Shown: positions 1-7,037 of the stretch, piece after piece
Layout of the letters: every line of letters begins with the position of its first letter
Numbering within the stretch: position 1 is the stretch's first letter
From: an uncultured beta proteobacterium
GTDB lineage: Bacteria > Pseudomonadota > Gammaproteobacteria > Burkholderiales > Burkholderiaceae_C
DNA: 16,379 bases
Assembly: GCA_903927495.1 (NCBI GenBank)
Contig: CAIYNH010000815.1
Span: 1-16,379, forward strand
Reading direction: 5' to 3'
Translations under genes and position numbers: made by a program
Notes under the pieces: generated by a model
Told to the model about the DNA's origin: nothing
Seen by the model: only the letters and a program-made list of their open reading frames with translations
Databases searched by the model: none

Positions 1-446
1 CCGTAGACCACGGTGCGCAAATCACCCGCAAAAACGGCCGTCGCCGAAGTCCAGTCCTGGCCCGCAATGCGCGGTTTTCCAGGTTTGGGCACAGAGCCAG
101 CACCGCCTGGGCCACCATTGGTTCTGCCGTTGATGGAGAAAGAGTAGTCGTAACCGTTGAACAGCCCGCCCACCACGTATGGCGAGCTGACATTGATGAG
201 GGTGCCGCCACCAGGGAGTCCAATCCAGCCTTTCATTGAGGCGGTGTCAACCGGAACCAAGCTGCTGGGCCCAAAAAATAGCCAGTACTCGACCCCGCTA
301 TCCATGTTCCAAGAGACAGTGACCGAAGATTCACCGTTTGTGACTGACACGCCCCCCGGTGCAGGTGCTGACTCCCCGCCACAGGCTGCCAACAGGAGCG
401 CCGTGATGAGTGCGGAGACAAATAATTTGATGGAGCGTAGTGACAT
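1..446 (-). CDS. Secreted lipoprotein, N-terminal part (runs off left edge)
   Basis: The reading frame opens with ATG at 446-444 and stays open for 148 codons to the left edge, so the C-terminus is missing. Residues 1-21 form a lipoprotein signal peptide: a short basic start (R4, K7), a hydrophobic core and the lipobox L19-A20-A21-C22 followed by GG. The mature protein should be lipid-anchored. G23 at position +2 is not the Asp retention signal, so outer-membrane sorting is possible. Residues around 33-110 read like a fibronectin type III-like beta-sandwich (VTVSW near 43, then alternating hydrophobic strands and a Gly/Pro-rich linker near 112-128). A second segment beginning GQDWTSATAVF could start a repeat or propeller-like domain; that is a guess. 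A plausible promoter lies at 539-566. The function is unknown. The lipoprotein call is confident; the domain call is tentative. Confidence 0.8.
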   Translation of the reverse strand, partial: MSLRSIKLFVSALITALLLAACGGESAPAPGGVSVTNGESSVTVSWNMDSGVEYWLFFGPSSLVPVDTASMKGWIGLPGGGTLINVSSPYVVGGLFNGYDYSFSINGRTNGGPGGAGSVPKPGKPRIAGQDWTSATAVFAGDLRTVVY

Positions 447-538
447 AAATAGACCCAGATGAACGAATTGATCGGCACCCGAAATTGTAAATTTCAACGG
501 CACCTACAGCCAATTATCAGGGAAAGATGAAATGCCCA

Positions 539-566
539 AATGTAGACGATCAGCTTCTGCCGTCAA
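539..566 (-). promoter_or_regulatory. Candidate sigma-70 promoter for the lipoprotein gene
   Basis: Read on the minus strand, TTGACG (566-561) and TACATT (544-539) are separated by 16 bp, close to the sigma-70 consensus. The start point would be near 532, giving a leader of about 85 nt before the ATG at 446. The leader contains a small perfect dyad, GAAATT-GTA-AATTTC, at 481-495. This is a motif match only. Confidence 0.45.
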
Positions 567-599
567 CACGCTGGCCACTGCTGTTTTAACTGCGGTCTG

Positions 600-626
600 C
601 ATAGGGATGCGCTCCGCATCCCTATG
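600..626 (-). terminator. Perfect 12-bp hairpin downstream of the Rrf2 gene
   Basis: CATAGGGATGCG (600-611) is exactly complementary to CGCATCCCTATG (615-626) with a 3-nt loop. It lies 36 bp beyond the stop codon of the Rrf2-type gene. On neither strand is it followed by a T-run, so it is not a canonical intrinsic terminator. It may be a 3'-end stabilising or processing hairpin, or a small REP-like palindrome. It separates the Rrf2 gene from the lipoprotein gene. Confidence 0.45.
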
Positions 627-661
627 GGTTTGCAAAGGAATAAGCTGTACTTTACGAAGCT

Positions 662-1186
662 TTACCCCCGTGCCAACAGCGACTGCCCCAGTGCAAAGAC
701 CGAGTTGGGTGCGTTGGTGCGAACGGGTTCATTCATCGGCTTCTTGAACACGCCACGGGTAGGTGCCGGTTTTTGTTCAATTTTCACGCCCTTGGCGAGC
801 TGCTCGAGCACCAGACTGCGCAAGGTGACGGATTGCATGAAATCCAACACCTTGGCGTTCATGGCATCCCACAAGTCTTGCGCCATGTCTTGCGAGCCGG
901 CTTCTTCTTCATGGCTGGTTTTTTGGACGGGATCCTCTACTGCGCCAATGATGTCGGCCACCGTGATGGCATCGGTGCGGTGACCCAAGGCGTAACCACC
1001 GCCGGGCCCGCGGGTGCTGACCACCAGCCCCTGTTGGCGCAGCTTGCTAAACATTTGCTCCAGATACGAGAGCGAAATTTGCTGACGCACGGCGATGTCT
1101 GACAGCGGCACCGGTCCGAGCTTTTCGCGCAGCGCTACATCAATCATGGCGGTGACGGCAAAACGACCTTTGGTACTTAAACGCAT
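662..1186 (-). CDS. Rrf2-family regulator, IscR-like, lacking Fe-S cysteines
   Basis: This 174-residue protein begins MRLSTKGRFAV at 1186, with an AGGAG ribosome site at 1195-1199. An in-frame upstream start at 1243 would add 19 residues that lie before that site, so I reject it. Residues 1-65 form the winged-helix DNA-binding domain, very close to Escherichia coli IscR (QQISLSYLEQMFSKLR; RGPGGGYALG). The C-terminus (NAPNSVFALG, residues 158-167) matches what I recall of betaproteobacterial IscR. IscR senses Fe-S status through Cys92, Cys98 and Cys104. Here that loop reads SHEEEAGSQDMAQDLW (91-106), and the whole protein has no cysteine. It therefore probably cannot bind a cluster in the usual way and may act as a constitutive apo-type regulator. 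No isc or suf genes are nearby. The family call is firm; the role is inferred. Confidence 0.9.
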   Translation of the reverse strand: MRLSTKGRFAVTAMIDVALREKLGPVPLSDIAVRQQISLSYLEQMFSKLRQQGLVVSTRGPGGGYALGHRTDAITVADIIGAVEDPVQKTSHEEEAGSQDMAQDLWDAMNAKVLDFMQSVTLRSLVLEQLAKGVKIEQKPAPTRGVFKKPMNEPVRTNAPNSVFALGQSLLARG

Positions 1187-1279
1187 TTTGATGACTCCTG
1201 TCAATATCTGGGGTTGTGACGCAGTTGCTACTATAAAGTTCAAATTCGCCCGGGATTAATCACATTTTGCGCGATTTCG

Positions 1280-1296
1280 ATTAAGAAAAACTTAAT
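1280..1296. repeat. Small AT-rich inverted repeat upstream of the Rrf2 gene
   Basis: ATTAAG (1280-1285) and CTTAAT (1291-1296) are perfect inverted repeats around AAAAA. They sit about 94 bp upstream of the Rrf2 start and 76 bp after the stop of the minus-strand pseudouridine-synthase-like gene. It could be a weak terminator for the latter (a T5 loop on the minus strand) or an operator. There is no further support. Confidence 0.25.
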
Positions 1297-1371
1297 GATA
1301 ACTTTTGCCAGATGGCACCAACTCGCAAAATTGCAAGGGTTCGTGACATATTCACGCCAAGTTGGCTTTAT

Positions 1372-2169
1372 TTAAAATCGCTCCTGCGCCTGCAGGTAAC
1401 GCCACTGCCCTTCAGGCAAATTGGACAAGGCCACTCGCCCTACCCGCAGCCGCTTCATGCTTTTAATCTGCAAGCCTTCCCTTTCACACAGGAAAGCGAC
1501 CAAGCCAGGGTGGGCACCCTTGAAGGCAAAACGCAAACGTGTGAGGCGGTCAGCCGTGCTGTTCACACTGACTTTGACCGGCGGCAAGCCTTGACAATCG
1601 CTGCTCAATCCTGCATTCAGACGCTGCAAGGTGTCTGGCGCGATCTCGCCGGCCACCTCCACCACCAGTTCATGCTCCATGATTGCAGCGTCTTCGGTCA
1701 GTTTGCGCAACACGCGCCAGTCCTGCGTAAACACCACAAGACCGCTAGCGCCATTCTCCAGCGCCACGCAGGCTGTAAGCTTGATGAAGTGGCGTTTGAG
1801 CAGTCGCACACCAACTGCATCCTGCGGCCAGTGATTGTCAGCTAGCAGCAATTGATGTGCAGGTTTGACCCGCTTACCCGCTTCGCCGGGCGTGGCCATG
1901 GTCTCAAAGCCCGACGGTTTGTGCATCAGTAGCGTTACATCCGTAAGCGCCATCAAGCTGGCGTGGGGATCAATCAGCACAGCCTGATCCGTCACCCGGA
2001 CCATAGGTTCTTCAACCACCCGCCCATTCACGCTGACCCAGCCACCCTCGATGTATTGCTCTGCCTCGCGGCGTGAGCAGCGCATCTGGAACGCCACATG
2101 TTTGGACAGTCGCTCGCCAGTTTGAACCTTTGGCTTGACAGTCGGAGCAGTTTTTTGAGATTTGATCAT
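1372..2169 (-). CDS. RsuA/RluF-type pseudouridine synthase homologue, degenerate active site
   Basis: The protein has 265 residues. An S4 RNA-binding domain spans about residues 18-65 (RLSKHVAFQMRCSRREAEQYI, then GWVSVNGR), and a pseudouridine-synthase-like domain spans about 78-262. In active members of the RsuA/RluB/E/F family the catalytic motif is GRLDxxTxGL. Here the aligned segment is VALENGASGL (residues 135-144), so the catalytic Asp is Glu138 (codon GAG at 1758-1756) and the neighbouring Arg is Ala. The conserved basic NRQVRRM motif near the C-terminus is replaced by AHPGLVAFL (219-227), while the following KSMKRLRVG (237-244) is kept. It probably binds RNA but may not isomerise uridine. 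It starts at ATG 2169 with a weak GCAGGAT upstream. It is a single gene, not clearly in an operon. The family call is good; catalytic status is uncertain. Confidence 0.85.
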   Translation of the reverse strand: MIKSQKTAPTVKPKVQTGERLSKHVAFQMRCSRREAEQYIEGGWVSVNGRVVEEPMVRVTDQAVLIDPHASLMALTDVTLLMHKPSGFETMATPGEAGKRVKPAHQLLLADNHWPQDAVGVRLLKRHFIKLTACVALENGASGLVVFTQDWRVLRKLTEDAAIMEHELVVEVAGEIAPDTLQRLNAGLSSDCQGLPPVKVSVNSTADRLTRLRFAFKGAHPGLVAFLCEREGLQIKSMKRLRVGRVALSNLPEGQWRYLQAQERF

Positions 2170-2529
2170 GATCCTGCATAGTAACCAATGACAGCACGGT
2201 TGTAGCTATTTCCCAGCCAGTTTCGGCGCGACTCTCTTGCACCTTTGGGGGAATCTGAGAGGCGTTCGGTTAACCTCAGGTGTGATCTCAAGAGCGGGAA
2301 TCACGTCTTATTCACGGATAAATTCAGGCTGTAAAGCTTATCTAGCAATCATCTACTGCTTCTATATTAATAGCACAAGTCCAAATCCAAGCGAAGCGCT
2401 GATACATATGTCAACTTCTTGATTGACACAAGGTGATGGGGTCCTAGGCCGCGGCTCGCTTGACCGACGAAGCTTGCTCAATGCCTTCGGCGCGAGGTGA
2501 ACAAACTCCTTCAGGTTGACGGATACCTG

Positions 2530-2590
2530 TGCGACACCTGTCGCATTCGACAGAGTCACAGTTGTCTCACTGCGACACCAAAACGTCGCA
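2530..2590. promoter_or_regulatory. Tandem dyads: probable AcoR upstream activating sequence
   Basis: Six copies of a TGCGACA-like half-site form three consecutive inverted pairs. The first is perfect: TGCGACA (2530-2536) and TGTCGCA (2539-2545). The second is looser: TTCGACA (2546-2552) and TGTCTCA (2563-2569). The third is TGCGACA (2571-2577) and CGTCGCA (2584-2590). Dyad centres lie about 20 and 23 bp apart, roughly two helical turns. They fall about 122-165 bp upstream of the predicted start of the sigma-54 promoter, the usual place for enhancer sites of sigma-54 activators. AcoR, encoded in this window, is the natural candidate binder; that is inferred from position. Confidence 0.65.
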
Positions 2591-2677
2591 TGAAAACAAA
2601 CCTCGCACCACCCTTTCAATCGCTTTTCCCAATGAAAATGTGGCTGATGACTGGCAAAAATATATTCAACCTGCGCC

Positions 2678-2693
2678 TGGCACGGCCTTTGCT
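2678..2693 (+). promoter_or_regulatory. Sigma-54 promoter of the aco operon
   Basis: TGGCAC (2678-2683), five bases, then TTGCT (2689-2693) matches the -24/-12 consensus exactly, with 10 bp between the GG and GC doublets. Transcription should begin near 2703, leaving a leader of about 25 nt before acoX. The presence of acoR, a sigma-54-dependent activator gene, at the other end of the cluster supports the call. Confidence 0.88.
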
Positions 2694-2727
2694 GAGGTGA
2701 ACATCAGTTGTATTTGAAAGGCAACGC

Positions 2728-3783
2728 ATGTCTGCATTCGGATCGAAACTCTCACCATGCATCGGCATCATTGCCAACCCGGTTTCTGCCCGTGATATCC
2801 GTCGCATCGTGGCCAATGCCGGCAATCTGCAGATCACCGACCGGGTCAGCATGTTGCTGCGTGTGTTGAGTGCCGCCGGTAGCCTCGGAGTTGCCAAGGC
2901 GCTGATGATGCCTGACAACGGGGGTGTTAGCGCCATGCTGATTCGCAGTCTGGCGCGTGAACGCCATCTTCATCACACCTATCCCGAACTGGAATTTCTG
3001 GACATGGTTCCGACCACGACCGTCAACGACACTTTTCTGGCAGCCCGAATGATGCGCGAGGCCGGGGTCAAGGTCATCATCATCCTCGGCGGCGATGGCA
3101 CGCACCGCGCGGTAGTGCGGGAGTGCCGCGACATACCTATCGCGGGCATGTCCACCGGCACAAATAATGCCTTTCCAGACATGCGTGAGCCGACCATCAC
3201 CGGCCTGGCTGTGGGGCTTTACGCTACCGGAAAAATCAGCGCTGATCAGGCCCTGCTGCGCAACAAAATGCTAAAAGTCTCGATCAATGGTGACGAGCGC
3301 AGCGATATCGCACTGGTTGATGCCGTGATTTCTACCGACCGCTTCATCGGTGCCCGTGCCTTGTGGAAGATAGAGAGTCTGACAGCGGTCTATCTGAGCT
3401 TCGCAGAGCCGCAGGCAATTGGTTTGTCTGCTATCGGCGGCTTATTACAGCCTTTAGGTCGACGCGATCCGGGTGGCCTGGCCATTACCCTGAGCGAAGA
3501 CCCTGCCGTGCGCCGACTGCAACTGTTAGCACCCATCGCACCCGGAATGATGCGCCCGGTTGGTATTGCCCATTGGGAGACTATGCCTGCCAACCAGCCC
3601 TTTACCGTGGCCCAGCGCGCCGGTATCGTGGCGCTGGACGGTGAGCGCGAAATGGCTTTTGATTCTGGTGATCGGGTGCAGATCACTCTTCACGAGAACG
3701 TTTTCCCCACGGTGGACGTGGCCGCTTGCATGCAGTTCGCTGCATCAAATGGTCTGTTTCGCCTTTCTTCCCAGCAAACCTAG
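2728..3783 (+). CDS. acoX: Acetoin catabolism protein AcoX
   Basis: The 351-residue protein belongs to the AcoX family, related to ATP-NAD kinases. The nucleotide-binding signature GGDGTHR is at residues 121-127, followed by STGTNNAFP at 142-150, equivalent to the GGDGT and GTxN motifs of NAD kinase-like folds. AcoX accompanies acetoin dehydrogenase genes in many bacteria, but its biochemical job is not established as far as I know. A kinase role is inferred from the fold. It is cytosolic by sequence (no signal peptide or membrane segment). Start: ATG at 2728 after AAAGG about 7 bp upstream. It is the first gene after the sigma-54 promoter, 15 bp ahead of acoA, so it is the promoter-proximal member of the operon. 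Confidence 0.92.
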   Translation: MSAFGSKLSPCIGIIANPVSARDIRRIVANAGNLQITDRVSMLLRVLSAAGSLGVAKALMMPDNGGVSAMLIRSLARERHLHHTYPELEFLDMVPTTTVNDTFLAARMMREAGVKVIIILGGDGTHRAVVRECRDIPIAGMSTGTNNAFPDMREPTITGLAVGLYATGKISADQALLRNKMLKVSINGDERSDIALVDAVISTDRFIGARALWKIESLTAVYLSFAEPQAIGLSAIGGLLQPLGRRDPGGLAITLSEDPAVRRLQLLAPIAPGMMRPVGIAHWETMPANQPFTVAQRAGIVALDGEREMAFDSGDRVQITLHENVFPTVDVAACMQFAASNGLFRLSSQQT

Positions 3784-3798
3784 ACAGGAGACAAAAAT

Positions 3799-4785
3799 AT
3801 GGCTGATTTAAACCCCTTCCCCTTGGGCAAAGATGCGCTATTGACGTGCTACCGCACGATGCGCACGATTCGCGAATTCGAGGACCGACTGCACGTTGAC
3901 TTCAGCCGTGGTGATATACCCGGTTTTGTCCATTTGTATGCAGGTGAAGAAGCCACCGCCGTGGGCATCATGACCCACCTTGGCGATGGCGACCGCATTG
4001 CATCTACCCACCGGGGGCATGGCCACTGCATTGCCAAGGGTGTCGATGTGGTGGCGATGATGAAAGAGATTTACGGCAAAAAGGGGGGCTGCGGCAACGG
4101 CAAGGGTGGCTCCATGCACATCGCCGACTTATCCAAAGGCATGATGGGTGCGAACGGCATCCTTGGTGCCGGTGCCCCGCTGATTTGCGGTGCCGCGCTA
4201 GCAGCCAAATACCGCAAGAAAAATGAAGTGGGCATCTGCTTTGTGGGTGACGGGGCCTCTAACCAAGGCACCTTCCTGGAAAGCCTGAATCTGGCCGCTG
4301 TTTGGAATCTGCCAGTCATCTTTGTTGTCGAAAACAACGGCTATGCCGAGTCGACCTCACGCGACTATGCCACTGCCGTCAACAGCTATGTGGATCGTGC
4401 CTCGGGTTTCGGCATCCCAGGCATCACCGTGGATGGCACCGATTTTCTGGCGGTATTTGAAGCTGCCGGAGAGGTCATCAAGCGTGCCCGGGAAGGCGGT
4501 GGCCCCTCCTTGCTGGAATGCAAGATGGTTCGCTTTCACGGCCACTTCGAAGGCGATGCCCAGACCTATCGGGCACCCGGCGAGATCGAGGACATCCGCG
4601 CCAACAAAGATTGCCTGATCAAGTTCAAACAACATGTGATGGAGGCCAGCGTCATTAGCGCCGCTGAACTGGATGCCATCGACGTGGAGGTTCTGGCATT
4701 GATTGAAGACTCGGTCAGCCTCGCCAAGGCCGCACCATTGCCGACCCTCTCCGACTTGACCACTGATGTCTACGTCAACTACTAA
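3799..4785 (+). CDS. acoA: Acetoin dehydrogenase E1 alpha subunit
   Basis: The 328-residue protein is a thiamine-diphosphate-dependent E1 alpha subunit of the 2-oxoacid dehydrogenase family. The TPP/Mg-binding motif runs from GDGASNQG (150-157) to ENNGYAEST (178-186). Upstream family features include HLYAGEEA (45-52) and RGHGH (72-76). With AcoB it cleaves acetoin, releasing acetaldehyde and passing the acetyl unit to the lipoyl group of AcoC, giving acetyl-CoA. The length is typical and no catalytic motif is missing. ATG at 3799 follows an AGGAG at good spacing. It lies between acoX (15 bp) and acoB (about 32 bp). Branched-chain or pyruvate E1 alpha is the alternative family call, but the AcoX/AcoR context makes acetoin the better substrate. 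Confidence 0.95.
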   Translation: MADLNPFPLGKDALLTCYRTMRTIREFEDRLHVDFSRGDIPGFVHLYAGEEATAVGIMTHLGDGDRIASTHRGHGHCIAKGVDVVAMMKEIYGKKGGCGNGKGGSMHIADLSKGMMGANGILGAGAPLICGAALAAKYRKKNEVGICFVGDGASNQGTFLESLNLAAVWNLPVIFVVENNGYAESTSRDYATAVNSYVDRASGFGIPGITVDGTDFLAVFEAAGEVIKRAREGGGPSLLECKMVRFHGHFEGDAQTYRAPGEIEDIRANKDCLIKFKQHVMEASVISAAELDAIDVEVLALIEDSVSLAKAAPLPTLSDLTTDVYVNY

Positions 4786-4817
4786 ACCGAACAATCAAAC
4801 GAATACTGGAGACTATG

Positions 4818-5834
4818 ATGGCTAGAAAAATTAGCATGAAACAAGCGGTCAATGAAGCAATTGACCAGGAAATGTCGCGCGACCCTTTGGTAATCATGCT
4901 CGGAGAAGATATTGTGGGTGGTGCCGGTTGCGACGGCGAAGAAGATGCCTGGGGCGGGGTACTTGGCGTTACCAAGGGCCTGTATGCCAAACACGGCGAT
5001 CGTTTGCTCGATACCCCCTTGTCCGAGAGTGCCTACATTGGCGCGGCAATAGGTGCGGCCGCTTGCGGCATGCGTCCGATTGCAGAGTTGATGTTCATTG
5101 ACTTCATGGGGGTGTGCTTTGATCAGATCTTCAACCAAGCCGCGAAGTTCCGCTACATGTTCGGTGGAAAGGCCGAAACACCGGTGGTGATCCGTGCCAT
5201 GGTGGGTGCCGGCTTTCGGGCTGCAGCACAGCACAGCCAGATGTTGACCCCCATCTTTACGCATATTCCCGGCCTCAAAGTGGTTTGCCCCAGCACCCCT
5301 TACGACACCAAGGGTCTGCTGATCCAGTCGATTCGCGACAACGATCCGGTAATTTTCTGCGAGCACAAGAACCTCTATGCATTCGAAGGTGAAGTACCAG
5401 AAGGCTCCTACACCATCCCCTTGGGCGAAGCCAACGTGGTGCGCGAAGGCAAACACTGCTCAATCGTCACTTATGGTTTGATGGTGCACCGCGCCATCGA
5501 AGCCGCGGCCACCCTGGCCAAAGAGGGTATTGAGGTCGAAATCGTTGATCTGCGTACTTTGTCGCCGCTGGACATTGACACCGTGCTCGATAGCGTCACC
5601 AAAACTGGCCGACTGGTCTGTGTCGATGAAGCGAGCCCTCGTTGCAACATTGGAACCGACGTGGCAGCACAGGTTGCCATGTTGGCCTTTGGTGCGCTGA
5701 AGGCGCAGATCGAACAAGTGGCACCGCCCCATGTGCCCGTTCCGTTCTCTCCCACACTCGAAGACCTGTACATTCCATCAGCTGCACAGATTGCCGAGGC
5801 GGTTCGACGTACGCTCAAGGGAGGAAAAAACTGA
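4818..5834 (+). CDS. acoB: Acetoin dehydrogenase E1 beta subunit
   Basis: The protein has 338 residues starting MARKISMKQA. Two adjacent ATGs exist (4815 and 4818). GGAG at 4808-4811 is better spaced for 4818, and MARKIS is the start I recall for homologues; the other start adds only one Met. Features are those of the E1 beta/transketolase central and C-terminal domains: GEDIVGGAG near residue 29, the TPLSES segment containing the conserved Glu near residue 72, and IVDLRTLSPLD in the C-terminal domain. It completes the alpha2-beta2 TPP enzyme with AcoA. Its stop codon overlaps the start of acoC (TGATG), so the two are probably translationally coupled. Confidence 0.95.
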   Translation: MARKISMKQAVNEAIDQEMSRDPLVIMLGEDIVGGAGCDGEEDAWGGVLGVTKGLYAKHGDRLLDTPLSESAYIGAAIGAAACGMRPIAELMFIDFMGVCFDQIFNQAAKFRYMFGGKAETPVVIRAMVGAGFRAAAQHSQMLTPIFTHIPGLKVVCPSTPYDTKGLLIQSIRDNDPVIFCEHKNLYAFEGEVPEGSYTIPLGEANVVREGKHCSIVTYGLMVHRAIEAAATLAKEGIEVEIVDLRTLSPLDIDTVLDSVTKTGRLVCVDEASPRCNIGTDVAAQVAMLAFGALKAQIEQVAPPHVPVPFSPTLEDLYIPSAAQIAEAVRRTLKGGKN

Positions 5835-6949
5835 TGGCCGGCATCACGGCAATCATCATGCCCAAGTGGGGCCTGTCGATGAAAGAGGGTACGGTCGGCA
5901 CTTGGCTGGTTGATGTCGGTACCCAGATCTCCGTCGGCATGCCGATTCTGGATGTCGAGACCGACAAGATTGCCAATGCGGTCGAGGCACCCGATGCTGG
6001 CCTGCTGCGCCGCAAGGTAGCACATGAAGGGGAATTGCTGCCGGTGAAAGCCTTGCTGGGAGTGTTGGCCGAGCCGCAGGTCAGTGATGCAGAGATCGAT
6101 GCCTTCGTCGCTGCTTTCGTCATGCCCGTTGCCAGTGCCGATGACGAGGAGCTCACCGGCCCGGTTTATCAATATGTCGACGTTGACGGGCTGCGCATCC
6201 GCTACGCTCGCCGCGGTGCTGCTCAAGGCACGCCGGTGCTGTTCATTCACGGCTTTGGCGGTGACCTCGACAACTGGTTGTTCAACATGGATGCTGTGGG
6301 CGAGCAAGCCCCAGTGATCGCTCTCGACCTGCCTGGGCATGGACAGTCGGCGCTCAAGCTACCAGGCACGAGCATCGAAGTGTTCGCGGGTTTTGTGGCA
6401 CGCTTCATGGCAGCCATCGATGTGCCGCTGGCACATCTGGTTGGTCACTCGATGGGCGGTGCCATCGCCGCGCAATTGGCGCTCGGCTTGCCCCAGCAGG
6501 TCGCCAGCTTGAGCCTGATCGACAGCGCCGGCTTTGGGGATGAGATCAATGCCCGCTATACCGGGGGTTTTGCCACTGCAGCGACACGACGGGAACTCAA
6601 GTCGGTGCTGGAACTGCTGTTCAAAGACCCAGGGCTGGTGAGTCGGCAAATGGTCGATGACGTGCTCAAGTACAAGCGGCTCGATGGCATCACAGAGCTA
6701 CTGGTATCGCTCAACGAAGGTTTGTTTGCGGGTGGGCTGCAGTCGGCGCAACCTGGTCGATTGCTGGCATCAAGCGACAAACCAGTGTTGGTGATCTGGG
6801 GTCAGGACGACCAGATTGTGCCGGTAGCCCACGCTGCCAATGCCCCACCAGGAGCTTCGGTCGAGATATTTGAAGGAACAGGTCACATGTCGCAAATGGA
6901 GCGGTCAAGCGATGTAAACCGCCTGATCGTGCAACACATTGGTTGTTGA
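5834..6949 (+). CDS. acoC: Acetoin dehydrogenase E2: lipoyl domain fused to alpha/beta hydrolase
   Basis: The 371-residue protein starts at the ATG overlapping the acoB stop, with GGGAGG at 5819-5824 as ribosome site. The frame is open further upstream, but that part lies inside acoB in another frame. Residues about 3-80 form a biotinyl/lipoyl domain; the lipoylated lysine is K45 in VETDKIANAV. Residues about 110-370 form an alpha/beta hydrolase fold: FIHGFGG (137-143), nucleophile elbow GHSMGG with S206, a candidate acid at D325/D326 in WGQDDQ, and H351 in GTGHM. This domain order is typical of AcoC of Ralstonia and Pseudomonas and differs from classical E2 proteins, which carry a chloramphenicol acetyltransferase-like catalytic domain. 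No E1/E3-binding domain is obvious. The protein takes the acetyl group from E1 and makes acetyl-CoA. Confidence 0.94.
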   Translation: MAGITAIIMPKWGLSMKEGTVGTWLVDVGTQISVGMPILDVETDKIANAVEAPDAGLLRRKVAHEGELLPVKALLGVLAEPQVSDAEIDAFVAAFVMPVASADDEELTGPVYQYVDVDGLRIRYARRGAAQGTPVLFIHGFGGDLDNWLFNMDAVGEQAPVIALDLPGHGQSALKLPGTSIEVFAGFVARFMAAIDVPLAHLVGHSMGGAIAAQLALGLPQQVASLSLIDSAGFGDEINARYTGGFATAATRRELKSVLELLFKDPGLVSRQMVDDVLKYKRLDGITELLVSLNEGLFAGGLQSAQPGRLLASSDKPVLVIWGQDDQIVPVAHAANAPPGASVEIFEGTGHMSQMERSSDVNRLIVQHIGC

Positions 6950-6969
6950 AGCCCAAAATCACCTGCTCG

Positions 6970-7002
6970 GAACCTGCGTCAACACCCGGTGGACGCAGGT
7001 TC
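6970..7002 (+). terminator. Strong intra-operon hairpin after acoC
   Basis: GAACCTGCGTC (6970-6980) and GACGCAGGTTC (6992-7002) are perfectly complementary over 11 bp with an 11-nt loop, followed by only TTTG. It lies 20 bp after the acoC stop and 35 bp before the next gene. It could be a partial terminator or an RNA-processing/stabilising stem that makes acoXABC mRNA more abundant than the distal cofactor genes. Confidence 0.6.
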
Positions 7003-7037
7003 TTTGTCCAACTGAAGTTATTGACGGAGACCTTGAG

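Larger units (their letters stand above)
2170..2727. other. 558-bp gene-free region upstream of the aco operon
   Basis: I see no convincing gene here; the short ORFs lack ribosome sites and family resemblance. The right half (2530-2693) holds the AcoR-type dyads and sigma-54 promoter listed separately. The left half is AT-richer at 2311-2380. The stretch around 2336-2376, with its run of TTATCTAGCAATCATC and TATTAATAGCAC, faintly resembles degenerate intergenic repeats I associate with Comamonadaceae; this is a weak impression. A short hairpin-like dyad (CTGAG at 2255-2259 with CTCAG at 2275-2279) lies near the left side. Confidence 0.4.

Noticed and set aside
157..462. 101-residue plus-strand frame
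   Set aside because: It lies antisense to the lipoprotein gene, whose signal peptide and lipobox are clear; it has no ribosome site or family resemblance.
1314..1335. TGGCACC followed by GCAA as a sigma-54 promoter
   Set aside because: The spacing is wrong, the -12 element is absent and it points into the end of an antisense gene.
1312..1845. 177-residue plus-strand frame
   Set aside because: It is antisense to the pseudouridine-synthase-like gene, which has recognisable S4 and synthase motifs.
2694..2727. Thiamine diphosphate riboswitch before the aco operon
   Set aside because: The predicted leader is only about 25 nt, too short for the aptamer, and the conserved CTGAGA motif is not in it; the CTGAGA at 2255-2260 lies far upstream of the promoter and lacks the rest of the aptamer.
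4782..6340. Long minus-strand frames (224 and 289 residues)
   Set aside because: They are shadows of acoB and acoC, with His/Cys-rich composition typical of antisense translation.
6939..7037. TTG start for the lipoate ligase-like gene
   Set aside because: It overlaps the acoC stop and would translate through the 11-bp hairpin; ATG 7038 has GGAGA at good spacing and begins closer to the family's conserved domain.
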